Positions 22,065 through 34,310 of a DNA stretch of 64,000 bases are shown piece by piece. The stretch's first letter is position 1; each line of letters opens with the position of its first letter. Position numbers and translations under genes: made by a program. The notes below the pieces were generated by a model. That model did no database searches and was not told where the DNA came from. It saw nothing but the letters and a program-made list of their open reading frames with translations. Location of the stretch: NCBI GenBank assembly GCA_032718475.1, contig JAUCBJ010006768.1, positions 1-64,000 on the forward strand, in the 5' to 3' direction. The stretch comes from Nemertoderma westbladi. Taxonomy: Eukaryota > Xenacoelomorpha > Nemertodermatida > Nemertodermatidae.

Positions 22065-22196
22065 CCCCCCCCCCCCCCCCCCCCCCCTCCTTTGCACTTA
22101 AAAATGATATACTAAAATAAAATGATACATGGGGAATAACAGGAAAGGTGGGTTCCGGTATATAAGTAGAAATTGTGGGGCGGGGGGGGGGGGGGG
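22065..22196. repeat. Poly-C and poly-G tracts facing each other
   Basis: A run of about 24 C at 22065-22089 and a run of about 16 G with an interruption at 22180-22196, in the intron upstream (higher coordinates) of the 21990 exon. Together they could pair or form quadruplex structures. Homopolymer lengths may be inexact in the assembly. Confidence 0.6.
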
Positions 22197-22922
22197 TTAA
22201 AATAAATGGTTCATTGTGAATTTACAGTGTTGCAAAATTAGTAAAATTATTAAAAATGATTTTTTAAGAAGGAAGAAATAAACATAAGATTAGATAATGC
22301 GGTAGAGCAGAAATCGATGTTGACTGTCTTGCACTCCCTCAATTTCTAGTGCTTGATGTCTCTAAATCAAATGATTGATTCGAATGGTCTTAAACAGCCA
22401 TTGAGCCATAGCAACTGGTTGTTTTGATGGGTCATATTGTAAGTAAAATTCACCTACTACCACCATATCGACGGGTTTCCTGGGTAACTAAATCATTTTT
22501 CATTGTTCATTTTTCACTTTAATTAATTAAATTTAAAATTTACTATAAATTTTAAACTTTACGGTGCCGGTTTACATTAGCCATAAAAAATACCGGTAGC
22601 AGCATAGTAGCCTATACTTTATTCCAATTACACGCGCCACACAGGTAGTCACCGACTATTCAATTCATATGAAACTAAACTACGGAATTCGAATTCCCAC
22701 TTGAACACTCTTTTAAACTTATCGGGGTCCCTTCCCCAAAGTAAGTAAAGACAGTGCAAACTGCAAAGTAACTGTAATTTGCTAATGACATCTCTATCCC
22801 ATCTGTACTGCCAATGAGAGTGCAGTACCGGTATTTAGAATGCTGGAATGGAATTGGCTGTGATTGGTTGGTTTGTACATCAACGCATCTAGACTGATAG
22901 ACAAGAAATTGAGGGTTAGCAA

Positions 22923-24110
22923 TAGAGTTGAAACAGAGACCTGTCACTGATCTCGGATCTCTGGATTCTCCGGGCTATTTTTTGGTCTCTGGATAGGTCT
23001 CTGGATCCCGGATATTGAAAACAGACATTTAACCCAGAGATCAGTGATTTGACAGAAATAGATATTTAAAAATAGATCCCGTACAACACAAAATGTGAAA
23101 TGAAGATTATTTTTTACAAATTTTTTACAATTAATTCTTTAATTTTTAAATATTTTTAATACTCTGCTTCAACACAATTATATATTCACTTTTACACTAT
23201 TTCTATTTCTAATAAATGTACCGATAATTTTCAATTTCATTTAAGGTGCGTTTAATTTTAAGTTAAATTAGCACCTAAAGAGGGTTCTTATTTAAGGGTA
23301 AAGGCGCTTAATTTGAGCACTCATAATGTTTAAAAGTGAAAGAAAGGGCTGATCTCCATTCAACTTGTTGTAGGATAGATAATATGACGACCAAATGAAG
23401 AGAACGAGCGTAACGAGGCTTGTATATGGGGCGAGTAGAGTACCATACCTGTGCACTGTATTCGTAATTTACTAAGTTTATTTTATAGTACATTGAATAA
23501 ATAATGTATATGATTTGAACAATTGTAAAATATGTGCCTTTAATTAACAAAGTACCGGTACCTATGGGGCAAAATAAATTAATGTAACATATTATTAATT
23601 AAAAATAACAAAATAAGAACGTAGTAATAAACAAACAACCAAATTAATATTAATTAAGTCCCCCAAACTGTACCTGTGCTTATTTTCTTCCAATGGGTAA
23701 GATCGCGTTCACACTACCGAGTCAATGTCAAAATAAATTAAATATAGCTAGCTAGCAATAATAATAATACATTATGTAGGCCTAAAATAATACATAAGGG
23801 CATTCTAGAACACATTATATTTCTTGTGATTATGTTTTACATTTTGTCTTTTGACTTTTACTTTGACTCGGTAGTGTGAACGCGGCCTAAGGGTTGACAT
23901 GGGTTGGAGTTACTGTAATTCAACCATATAAAAATAGTTATCAGTCCATATGTACCTGTTTGTGCTTTATGGGACTAATCAAAATGTAAGTACAAAAATA
24001 AGCAAAGTCTCTGATCTCTGGGTCTGGTCTCCGGTATTTTTCAAAATAATTTTCCGGGTAGGGCTCTGGTTTACCGGGATTAAGAAAAACAGGTCTCTGT
24101 TGCAACTCTA
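22923..24110. mobile_element. hAT-like non-autonomous transposon in a ZMYND8-like intron
   Basis: 22-bp terminal inverted repeats with one mismatch: TAGAGTTG(A/C)AACAGAGACC at the left and its complement at the right. The 8-bp flanks GTTAGCAA and GCTTGCAA match at six of eight positions, as expected of an ageing hAT target duplication. Subterminal TCTCTGG and CCGG words cluster at both ends. About 1.2 kb, with no coding sequence seen. Confidence 0.75.
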
Positions 24111-24197
24111 GCTTGCAATAATGCAAGAGAGTTTATTGAGGTGAAGCAAATGAGCTAAAATCGCATTCTGCTCTTGACCGGGTCCATTGATACTTTA

Positions 24198-24280
24198 AAA
24201 GGAGCAGGTTACAGAGGCGTGTTGGGGGAACCAAAACAATAAACGAAAGTTAACTTAAGTTACAAGATTGTGCAGGTTAC
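24198..24280 (+). repeat. Copy of the short dispersed GGTTACAG/AACCAAAAC repeat
   Basis: AAAGGAGCAGGTTACAGAGG, then AACCAAAACAATAAACG, then a trailing GCAGGTTAC. Intronic, just outside the hAT-like element. Confidence 0.6.
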
Positions 24281-24420
24281 TTAAAAAAAGGTGGTAAACA
24301 GGGTCCGGTTAATAATACATAAGAAAAATATAAATAAAATATACAGCTTCAATACAGTATTTAGAGGGTCCGGTCAATGGGTCCAGTCAGTAGCCACTTC
24401 TCATAGAAACAATCCCTTAC

Positions 24421-27400
24421 CTGATGAGATACTGGTTCCAGAGAGGAGAGGGAAACCTGATAGATTGTTTACGGTAGAATTCGTCAGCGCCCAACTAGCC
24501 GCATTCTGGGAGGCGTTGAGGCGATTTGCGACGAGGACTTTGAGAGCAGCGTCTAGCGAGCTGACGGGAGTTGCGGCTACCGCCCTGAGCGTCGTGGTCG
24601 GTTGGCTTACCGAGCTCGCGGGCCACGGGGACACCACGTAGGAGTAGGAGGAGGCTGCCAGGGGTTGTACAAGGGAGGAGACGGCCAGGGGTTGTACTAG
24701 GGATGAGGAGGCGGCCAGGGGTTGTACTAGGAGGGAGGAGGAAGCCACGGGTTGTACTAGGGATGAGGAGACGGCCACGGGTTGTACTAGGGATGAGGAG
24801 GCAGCCGTTGGTAGGGTGGTTGAAATAATAGTGGGGGAGATGGAAGATACCTCAGGCAGAGACATAGAAACCGTTGTCGATACAATCGAAACAGGAGATA
24901 CAATAGATACAGGGGTGTTCATCCAGGCATAGAGTTCAGAGAGAGAAGGTGTCATATCGTTAGGGAGGGAGGCCAAGTTGCTGACGGCTGTGTGGCGGTC
25001 TACGGCACGCAGTGGCGGAGCGTCTGGGGCCGTAGAATCCGACCAATCATCAGCCACTTCGTTGCACAAAAGAGAATTCAAAATTGCATCGCGAGATTGA
25101 GTCCCACCATCACCAGGGCAATCACCTCCGGTGAGGTTGCTTGTTCCGACTTCATCGGCGCCCCTAGAAGGCCCCCACCCCTTATCTACCTTCTTTGTCT
25201 GCGCGATCTTGGCGACGATATCGTTAAGTCCACGTTTCGGTTTCCTCCCAACTCGCCTGCTCTCATCCACGACGCTCCCTGTTGCCATGGTATCAACCTG
25301 TCCCATCGTGAGAAGGGGACCCGAGTTGCTTTCCAAAATGATAACATCCTCTGATACCTCGCCTTTCCCTCTCGCACGGCTACTAACTGTCATCCCTCCA
25401 GTAGATTGACCATCCCGACCCACCCCCGAACCCTCCTTATCATCCAACAAATCATCCTTGTTGACCTCTTCTCTGCGGCACTCATCTACAGAACTGTCAA
25501 TAACCAGCGGATTATCTTCATCCATTGGGCTGTCACAGTTGGTGGTTACAAACGTTGTTGTGATGTCAAATAATCCACCATTGGCTTCATCAATGTTACC
25601 AAAAGAATCGACAGTTTCCTTTATCATTTCATCTGAGATTTCTTCAGCAACTACATTAGCCACAGGTTCTTTTTCAGTGATGTCATCAACTTCTGTACTA
25701 CCAACAGCTACATCAGTAATCTGTTTTTTAACAACATCTTGAGGGATGTCAGAATTTAATGATGAAGAAAAACTTTCATCACCTTTCTGCACGTTTTCAT
25801 CCACAATGTCACTAGGAAATTCAGCAAGAGGTTCGCCATCATCCACAACGTTTTCTGATGAATCAACCATATCCTTAGCAATATGTTCTGCATCAACTGA
25901 TTGCGGAATTATTTCCTGATAAATGGGACACTGCTCGCCACTGCACAAACCTTCTGAATCAGAGGCAATGCAGGAGGAATCAACACTCAGAGTGACACTC
26001 GATTGAATAGATTCCTTCAGATCATCGATATCAACGGGGTCTCCACTAGGTAGGTTGATGTCTCTGGGGTCTCCGCTGGGTAAGTTGATGTCTAGGGGGT
26101 CTCTGCTAGATAAGTCGATGTCTACAGGGTCTCTGCTAGATAAGTCGATGTCTACAGAATCTCTGCTAGATAAGTCGATGTCTACGGGATCTCTGCTAGG
26201 CAAGTCAATGCCTACGGGGACTCCACTAGCTAAGTCAATGTCTCCGGGGTCTCCACTAGGTAAGTTGATGTCTATGGGGTCTCCGCTAGCTAAGTCAATG
26301 TCTCCAGGGTCTCCACTAGGTAAGTTGATGTCTATGGGGTCTCTACTAGATAAGTCGATATCTACGGGGTCTCTGCTAGATAAGTCGATGTCTACGGGAT
26401 CTCTGCCAGGGAAATTGATGCCTACGGGGTCTCCGCTAGCTAAGTCATTAAGTACAGAGTCTCCGCTTGGCAAGTTGTTGACTAAGGATTCTCCACTAGG
26501 TAAGTCGATGTCCACAGGTTCTCCGCTAGGTAAGACGTTGACTTCCACCACATGACCAGTGTCGTTATATTCAGAAAGACTATCAATTATTTGTTTGTTT
26601 GATTCTGATTCCATTGGATTATTCAATACGTAATCTTGTATTCTCCGCACTGTGCTGTTTGTTGCTAAGGAATCATCAGAAACAACCTTATCAGTGTCAA
26701 CAGAGTCCGTAGTACTGGTACTAAACTCAATGGTGTCTGGAAGTCCCTGGGTCAACCTGGAAGGCGATAGTGTTAACAATTCCTCTTCTATCAATTTTGA
26801 TGCATCATAAATATGAAAAGGTTCTCTATGATTGATATGATCATCTCTGGTAGGAGAACTAGTTTTCTCTTGATTAATAACCATAGGAGAAGAAATGTCC
26901 TCTTTTTCATCAACAACATAATCCTTTATGGTAGTGGAGGAAACGTTATCCCTAATAGTATCCATAGCAATTATATTGCCAACATCAACAGAAGCATCAC
27001 AACTATAGGATTCTTTAGTATACATATTGTTAATATTATTGCAAAAAGGTATTTCCGAAACTTTATCTTTACAAGAATGATTCAAGGAAACTGAAGACGT
27101 GGCATTATTAGGAGGGTAAACAATATTGGAGCGTTTAGGAGGTTGTTCATATAAATTATTCTTAGCCACGCCACCAATATCTTCTATAGTATTATGTTGA
27201 CTTCCCGCATCAATTTCTCTTTGTAACTTGCCAACAACTTGATCCGCCACAATATTGCTGGGATTAGACCCATCTGTAGCCATAGAGATGGAGCACAACG
27301 GATTCGATTGGCCGATTGTAGTGGAATCACATACGGACCCTGACAGGGAATCCTGTAGGTCCCCCAGTTCCAATGTGATGGAGTTTACAACATGAGGAAT

Positions 27401-28990
27401 AGAAGATGTTCTAGATGATTCATTAACTTTGGGCCTCTCAGTCTCTAAAGAAGGGGAGGGTGTTTCCTCTCTGGGATGCCAATTAGTAGTCAATTGATCA
27501 CTTATCGGATCAAATGAAATAGCTTCATCTTCTTTAGCATCATCATTTTGTGTACCAGTACCATCAACATTATCATTATCATCAGACGACGAATCAGCAT
27601 CATCTATAGTATAATAAACAGAATCACTGAGGGAAACATTATCATCATCATCTGACACAGAAGAATCATTAGCAAGTTTCATTGCAATGTTGTCGACAAC
27701 ATCATTAGAATAGTTGAAGGTTGTTGGTCCTTTATCATAATAGGAGGGATTGGATAACTTATTATTCCTTTTCTCCACAATAGAATTCAACTTTTTAACT
27801 GCTTCTTCTGAGTATGGAGTTCTGTGAGGGTAAAAGTGAAATTGTCCAAAACGAGAACGAAAGTTACGAATATACATGTCAAGTTCCTTCATTGATTTAA
27901 AAAAGGCATCGCCTTTCTTCAGAGACACGGGAGGTTCACTGGAGAGCATAAAGCAGTCGCGGGATTGAACCCATGCGCGATCATGTTGTCCAAAGAAACG
28001 TACATCCAACTGGGTACTGCGTTCCCGCAAAACTTTACCAGGCCAATAAGGGAATCCTTTAATTTTAGCCCAGACTAAATGATGCGGGGTGGAGCAGGTG
28101 AGAGTGAAGGAATCGCTCCTGTGACTGCCCCCGTTGTAGTAGCAATCAGGGCAGAGTTCCAACTCGTTAATCTCTTGCCGAGCAGTTTTTAATAAACGAC
28201 TAGCAGACGACGTTAAAATGTTGTGTTTTCCATTGAAGATAACAGAGTTATGGTAGAACCAAGAGACATCGGCAATAAAGGATTCTGTGCTCGCATATTG
28301 TCCTTGCATACAGTTTGTCTCTAGAGTCGATAAATCGATCGGATTTTTGATGAAGTTCGCGTAGGTTGGTAGTTCTATGGTGTCAACAGGGTTATTAAAT
28401 GCCTCACAGTTCGTTGAGCTTCTCATTCTATCGATAACGTAATGAAACATCCGGGACAGTTGATTACGATCTGTTCGACTGAGTAACAACGATTTCGAGT
28501 TAGTTGATTCTGCATTAGTTATTGAAACGCAGACACTACAAACGAAATTGTTAGCGTCAGTTCTTTCTGAGGATTTCAAGCATTGGAAGTGGAAAGTCCG
28601 GGGACATAGCTGGCAGAGCAATGCAGATTGTTTGGAGAATTTAGGAGCGTGGCAAACCCAGCAGAAGTTATCTGCCGGAATGCCTCCACGATCGAGTTGG
28701 TTGTTGGGGGAATCTACCCGCGAAATATAAGCAGCTTCTCTACTGATTCCAGAATCGAGTGAGAGTTTTTTGGAAGGGGGTGGAGAGTCAGTCAGACTCG
28801 GCTGACTAAATGAATCGTCTGACTCATTGGGGTCGCCACCCGAGTGGACACTGGTTGGGGAAGTTTTTATGTAGCTCATGGATAGTAATTTTCGTTTCAT
28901 GGCACCGACTGTAGTGGCAGTCTGGGGGGGCGGGTTTGTTTTGTAATCCAATCGTTTCAACATCACAAATGGTGTCTTTGCCTTTTTCAT
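24421..28990 (-). CDS. ZMYND8: ZMYND8-like chromatin reader, first coding exon (PHD-bromodomain-PWWP)
   Basis: 1523 complete codons plus one base from ATG 28990 (an in-frame TAA lies about 30 bp upstream), ending at the donor TCATCAG/GTAAGG at 24421/24420. Domain order is that of ZMYND8/ZMYND11. A PHD finger lies at residues 108-154 (CWVCH...LLCQLCPRTFHFQCL...CSVC). A bromodomain lies at about 165-275, with the Asn of IFNG at the acetyl-lysine position. A PWWP lies at about 302-385 (LVWAKIKGFPYWPGKV, FFGQHDRAWV). These domains read histone marks in the nucleus, and in vertebrate ZMYND8 they recruit repressors and DNA-repair factors. Residues about 430-1500 are long, acidic and disordered, with two repeat arrays. 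Total length exceeds vertebrate ZMYND8 (about 1200) even before the downstream exons. The MYND finger is not in this exon. Confidence 0.9.
24655..24815 (-). repeat. Coding minisatellite, S-L-V-Q-P type
   Basis: Five to six units of 27-33 bp encoding variants of SSSLVQPVA inside the large exon, with unit lengths in multiples of three so the frame is kept. Confidence 0.8.
26040..26535 (-). repeat. Coding minisatellite, D-P-V-D-I-D type
   Basis: About 16 units of 30 bp encoding variants of the decapeptide SRDPVDIDLS (also SGDPxDINLP). Very acidic; more diverged than the coiled-coil array, so probably older. Frames on the plus strand over it are shadows. Confidence 0.85.
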
Positions 28991-29094
28991 TTTCCCTACA
29001 TAAACTGGTATTATTTACTGGAATCAAATATTTAATTAAATATCGGTTATAGCAATATAGGCCTAGGATTTGAAGCATAAATATGCCTAAGCAG

Positions 29095-29218
29095 TAGGGC
29101 TCGATCAGAGCTCCGGCCTCCGGCTCCAGCCATTTTGGCACCTCCGGCTCCTGCTCCGGCTCCGGTAAAAATATTGCCGGAGTTAATTTTTTAATAATGT
29201 ATTATATTTCGAGCATAT
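29095..29218. mobile_element. End fragment of a GCTCCGG-rich TIR element
   Basis: TAGGGCTCGATC followed by GAGCTCCGGCCTCCGG, matching the left end of the element at 29588. Its sequence up to 29218 also matches 31504-31585. Only one end is present; the next element starts at about 29219. Confidence 0.6.
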
Positions 29219-29345
29219 TCCAGGGATGGCAAAAACCATGGTTTTTTGAAAAAAAAGGTTTTTTGGTTTTATTGTTTGGTTTTTTATGGTTTTTTTCGGT
29301 TTTTTGTGGTTTTTTATGGTTTTTCTGTGGTTTAATTAAATCCAA
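29219..29345. mobile_element. Fragment resembling a hAT terminus
   Basis: Starts CAGGGATGGCAAAAACC and continues with GGTTTTTT repeats, as in some hAT-family ends. No matching right end was found. The following sequence to 29587 shows nothing recognisable. Confidence 0.35.
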
Positions 29346-29644
29346 TACAGCAGTCAGGAACACTGGTCACAATTTGTCCAATTTACAGCCAGAATGTGTC
29401 CGTGGAAAATGCTCTCAGAGTGAATTTTCTCCATAGAAAACAATGCTAAATTTCATATGAAAACCGGCAGTGAAATTTTAACATTGCTGCATTGGCATTC
29501 TAAAAATTATGCCATTAGGCCTAGAAGTTTGAAGTTAGAACCGCCATAAAATTCTGTATAAATTAATTTGAGAATTAGAATCTAGTAGGGCTCGATCGGA
29601 GCTCCGGCCTCCGTCTCCGGCTCCGGCCATTTTGGCACCTCCGG

Positions 29645-31503
29645 CAGTAAGGGAAAATACCCCGAATCGGGGTATAGAAGCAAACCCCCATTCGGGGTTT
29701 TGTGATACACCGATTCGGGGTTCTCCCATAGACATTTTTTCTCATTAATTTCCGCATATGAAGATTTTAATTCCGCAATTTCGTTTTAACATATTCGAAT
29801 ACACATTGGTGTGTACTACAAATAAGAAAACTTTGGAGTAATAATGAAATCTTCCGGCTTCGATATTGTACCGGAAAATCTAATGTAAATTATACCCCGA
29901 ATCAGGGTATCCAGGACTCCCTGTACCCCGAATGGGGGCTTGCGATATATTCATATGGCCTGCAGAAGCACCGATTCGGGGTCAGTATTTTCTAGTACAC
30001 TGATTCAGGAACTCAATTTTCTCGAAAATACACCGAATCGGCTCTTTTTTTCCACTCTGACACCTATTCGGTGTATATTTTCTAGTCGTTTTTTATATTT
30101 TTTAATGGATTTTCGTGATATAATTCATATTTTAATTAGTATTAGTGTTATATAAACGAACAAATCAATTAAAATATTTAATATATTTGCGATGCGAGTA
30201 TATTTGGTGATTTCCTATTGTATTATTGTTTGTTATTATACGTAATTTGTCATTGTATTTAATGTATATTACGTTATAGTGCTAATTGTTAGACAAATTG
30301 CATACTCATATCCATATTTAAAGTGTGATAGGCCTACAGTTTTGGTGTACTTTTATAATGAAAAATATGCATTATTTATTCTCATTCAGTCATATTCACC
30401 ATAATAATTTATCGTGGGCCCTTCATCAGTTCATAACCCTTCACTTCAAAACCACGCAAAACCCGACTTGGCGAATTAATATCCCGCCTCAATGTTAAAT
30501 TCTCAATTTAGGGAAAGGAGCAGGTTACAGTGGCATGTTATTTTAACCAAAACAATAAGCAAAAGCACAATAGAATAGGTTACAGTCTTATTTTTGAGAG
30601 TAATCCGCTGTTATTTGCGTCGAATTTACCTTGGAGAGGGATTAATTTTTATCTAACCAGGGCGCATCTCTGCCTTGCGTCATTAAATGGTAGCTAAATG
30701 TGTACTGGAAATTCCTCTGGGGAGTATAGCTCTGGGGGTCCACAATGGAAATAAGTCGTCTGACTTTGTGCGCAATCCCTGGCCTAACAGCCGAACAAAA
30801 TGTACTGTATTTTACTTCAGCTTTTTTCCGTCAATCTAGTTTCCTTTATTGTTTTGATTAGAAGCACTGCAACTTTAACCAGCTCTTGTCAGTTAATTAC
30901 GATTAGCTTCGTTTATTGTATTAGTTAACTGTAACCGTGAAACACTGTAACAGTTAACTGGTAACCTGCTCCTTTCTCTTAATAATGGAATTTACTGTAC
31001 TGGTACTAATGTACTGGTACTCCGTGTTGATTAAAAAACATACTTCTGTACTTTTTGTTATCATATCCATATTTATAAATCAGTTGATAGACAAATAATA
31101 CTGCAATAATAATAATGTAAATGTACAATATAGTAATAATATACAGTACCTCCCGTACTTCAGTAGTAGGCCCTATACAGCTATATCTATCAATATAGTT
31201 ACCACATTTATATTATGACTGTATGAAACAGTATTGTACTGCACAAAATGTAATTTTCGCACTATGAATTCCAGTCTGGCGTGAGTGAAACATCATTTTT
31301 CTGGAGGGGCGTAAATAACTCCTATACCGGTACCCCGATTCGGGGTATATCTAATTTTTCCGCTGCCTGAAGATTTTCTAGTAGAGCACCGATTTGGGGT
31401 ATAGCTTTCTACTGAAAATCTCCAATCGGTGTCACTATTTTCCACTATGACACCAATTCGGGGTATAGAGCTGTACCCCGATTCGGAGTATTTTCCCTTA
31501 CTG
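29645..31503. mobile_element. TIR transposon with 5-bp target duplication TCCGG
   Basis: 1859 bp. Left end CAGTAAGGGAAAATACCCCG, right end its complement with one or two changes, about 32 bp in all. TCCGG is duplicated at 29640-29644 and 31504-31508, and removing the insert restores the sequence seen intact in the related copy at about 29150-29165. Many subterminal CCCCGAATCGGGG-type words lie at 29660-30080 and 31325-31490. No transposase was found. The superfamily is uncertain; a 5-bp duplication is compatible with some hAT groups. Confidence 0.85.
30517..30585 (+). repeat. Copy of the short dispersed GGTTACAG/AACCAAAAC repeat
   Basis: GGGAAAGGAGCAGGTTACAG with an ACCAAAACAATAAGC core and a second ATAGGTTACAG. 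An opposite-strand copy with two extra internal duplications follows at 30842-30990, so the pair forms a loose inverted repeat within the TIR element. Confidence 0.6.
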
Positions 31504-32274
31504 TCCGGCTCCTGCTCCGGCTCCGGTAAAAATATTGCCGGAGTTAATTTTTTAATAAAGTATTATATTTCGTGCATATTCTAATCTGAACAAATATTTA
31601 CACTATAAGTACTGAAGTAAGTACTGTAGTACAGCTTCAATATCAAGCATAATACTGGTACTGCAGTATTTACTTAAAGTCAATTACTGACTGACTGTAC
31701 TGCAGTACTGGTACTGGTCAGCTGGCTGACTAGCAGACTGTTACAGATAGGCCCTACTGTCAGACTGTAAAAAATTGTAAATGCTATGACAGTACACAAT
31801 ATGAATGTACACTGTAGCTGTACCACTGTAGCCATTTACTGCTGTCTGGCTGTCATGCTCATGCCATGCCAGCATACTGTACTGCAGTACTGATATCTGA
31901 TACAAGTACGGTAGGCTACCTACAGTACACACCTCTACCACAGTTAGTGAGTTAGGTACTGTAGGTAATTTTTAGCCGTCAGCGTCAGGCCGTCTGTCCG
32001 TGATAAATTAATTACATAAATAAATTTTAAATTGAAAATTCGTAAATCTATACACAGATACAGCTATAAATTATTAAATTAATTAGACCTACAGTATGAT
32101 TGATTTATGACAGTATGAGCGATTGGCGAACGATAACCATACTTTATTTTTTTTAAATAAATAATTAAATTTTTAAAATTTTTGAAAAACTCTGGCTCCT
32201 GCTCCGGCTCCGGCCAAATTGTCCAACTCCGGCTCCTGCTCCGGCTCCGGCCAAATCCCAACTCCGATCGAGCA

Positions 32275-32448
32275 TATATGTACTGATACGGGATGCAGTT
32301 TTGATTTAAATACCGATATACAGTATGGCAGCATGGGTACACTTGGAGTTGTACTAAAGTCCAATATTGGACTTTGGAGTCCAAAATTGGACTTGAAGTC
32401 TAAAATTGGACTTGAAGTCCAATTTTTGACTTCTCACCGACTGTCAAG
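32275..32448 (+). mobile_element. Foldback MITE with AGTCCAAxATTGGACT palindromes
   Basis: About 174 bp with four or five head-to-tail palindromic words of the AAGTCCAATATTGGACTT kind (32355-32435). A near copy in the opposite orientation lies at 54043-54216. The two flank the Helitron array, although they may be independent insertions. Confidence 0.7.
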
Positions 32449-33053
32449 AAGCGCGCCGGTATTGGCGCGCGGCGCGCTCTCAAATCAGCAAACGCGCCGA
32501 GTTCGGCACGCTGCGCCCCCGAAAATCAAGACTGGCACCGATTTGTTGAGAAGCATCAAAATTTGCATATATCTGTATATTGCTTAAAAAATTTCGGCTC
32601 GCTTCGCTCGCCTTTTTGCCTTCATTCAGTTTCTTCAACCCTGTTGCTATTCCTTCTGTTCTTCATATTCACAGATTAACTTAAGCTATGCTGCTATGGG
32701 TTACCGGTAGCGGTAAGGCTATATGAGTACTGTCAAGAAATATATGAAATAAATTCAAAAGAATATAAAAGGTCAGTTACCTAGAAAAATACAATCATGC
32801 TTTCTTCACACAAAAATGTCAATTCAGTTCCCACTGATGCGAAAATAGACCACCAAGGGATAAGACACTCCGAGCTATAACTATACTGGAACCCCAAGAG
32901 AGTTTTTTACGACTAAAATCAATAAATAACATACAATCATACGGTAGGTAGACTTTACTTTAAGCGGCTTATTGAATAACCCCCACCAATAGTTAGAGAT
33001 GCCATGACAAATTATTTTCGCTTCATGGCATTTGAATTAATTTCTAGGAGATA
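32449..33053. other. No gene; GC-rich palindrome then AT-rich sequence
   Basis: Contains a GCGCGCC/GGCGCGC inverted cluster at about 32450-32515. The rest is AT-rich with no feature that I can support. Confidence 0.4.
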
Positions 33054-34310
33054 CTAGAAAGGCATTTCCTAAAGCAAATGCAACCACGAAGCTAAGGAAA
33101 ATTAAACAAACGGCCACAATTTGGTTCGTTGCTTAGCCTAGTTTAGTAGCATTTGCCAATAAATAACTTCTATTCCCATGGAAACTAGAGTTCTCTGGAG
33201 CTGTTGGTTTTACCTTTGAAAAAAGATTCAGTCCAGATTGTTTTTCAGATAACACATCGAGTTTCAGAAAATATTGTAGTTTATGTCCAAATTACAGATT
33301 TTCTATCAAAATGCATCTGTTTGCAGTGGTTGTCATGGAAACTGAAAAATAGAACAATGTAATTCGGATGCAGAATAAGTCATATAGTGGGGGTAGGTGT
33401 TGGTCCCAAGTCATAATACTATTAAATTGTGCTTCAAATTATCATTTTATTAATTTTAACATCTGTTTACTCTTGTTGCTATGGTAAATGGATTTTCTAA
33501 TTAACTTCGAACGGCTTGTATATGGACCTTATAGATGAGTTGCAAAACCCCAAGTTTATATATATTACAGTTTTTCTCCAAATAGAGTTATGATTATAGA
33601 CTTGAATGATATATAACTTTAAAAAAACTACAGTTACCATGGTAACTAGATATTTCTGGAATGTTTTGAGTTTCACTAAAAGTTCCAACTAGTGGTCCAG
33701 ATAACACATACCTAGTTTCGTAAAATTTTATCGTGAAGTCTATGTACAAATGAATAATTTTCGTATAAAAACATCTGTTTTCAGCGGTTGTCAAGGTAAC
33801 TGCAAAATAGAACAATCAAATTCGGACGCAGAATAAGTTATATAGTGGGGGTAGGGATTGGTCCCAAGTCATCACACCTTAACCTTAGGCTTCAAATTAA
33901 CATTTTAAAAATTTTAACATCTGTTTAGCCCGGTTGCCAAGGTAACTGGATTTTCTATTTAACCTCAATCGGCTCTGCTATGGACCTTATAGTTGTGTTG
34001 AGAAACCCCAAGTTTATATGTATTATAGTTTTCCTACAAATAGAGTTACAAATATTGACTTGAAATACATAGACTTTTTTCTAAGTCCGTTGCCATGGAA
34101 ACCAGATTTTTCCTGGAGATGAGACCCATCCCACACGACGCGCCTTGATGAGTTGTATATACATGCAAAATTTCAGGGTACTTTTAAAGGCTAGTTTTTT
34201 CCCCGACCAAAAAAAACCAAATCTGCCCCATACAAGTAAAATAGCCCACTATGAATAGACCATCTCAGCTAAGGAAAATCTTTCTTAGCGAAAGTAGTTG
34301 ATTTTCCTTA
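33054..34310 (-). mobile_element. X-box Helitron copy 1
   Basis: Non-autonomous Helitron read from right to left. The 3' end (CTAG, preceded by the hairpin GCATTTCC/GGAAATGC, here with one stem mismatch) is at 33054-33080. Seven monomers of about 152 bp. The 5' terminus is cut short: it stops at ATTTTCCTTA, 10 bp before the usual TCCACGAAGC start, because copy 2 abuts it. First copy in the array. Confidence 0.8.

Larger units (their letters stand above)
29588..32274. mobile_element. GCTCCGG-rich TIR element interrupted by a second transposon
   Basis: Left end TAGGGCTCGATCGGAG, right end CTCCGATCGAGC at about 32262-32273, with GGCTCCTGCTCCGGCTCCGG subterminal blocks at both ends. Its middle is interrupted by the element at 29645-31503. 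The outermost bases on the right are missing, replaced by the start of a foldback MITE. The rest (31504-32190) is AT-rich, rich in CAGTACTG words, and non-coding. Confidence 0.65.

Noticed and set aside
24992-26555. Plus-strand ORFs of 90-170 codons opposite the ZMYND8-like exon
   Set aside because: Antisense shadows; the minus strand has recognisable domains and an intact 1523-codon frame.
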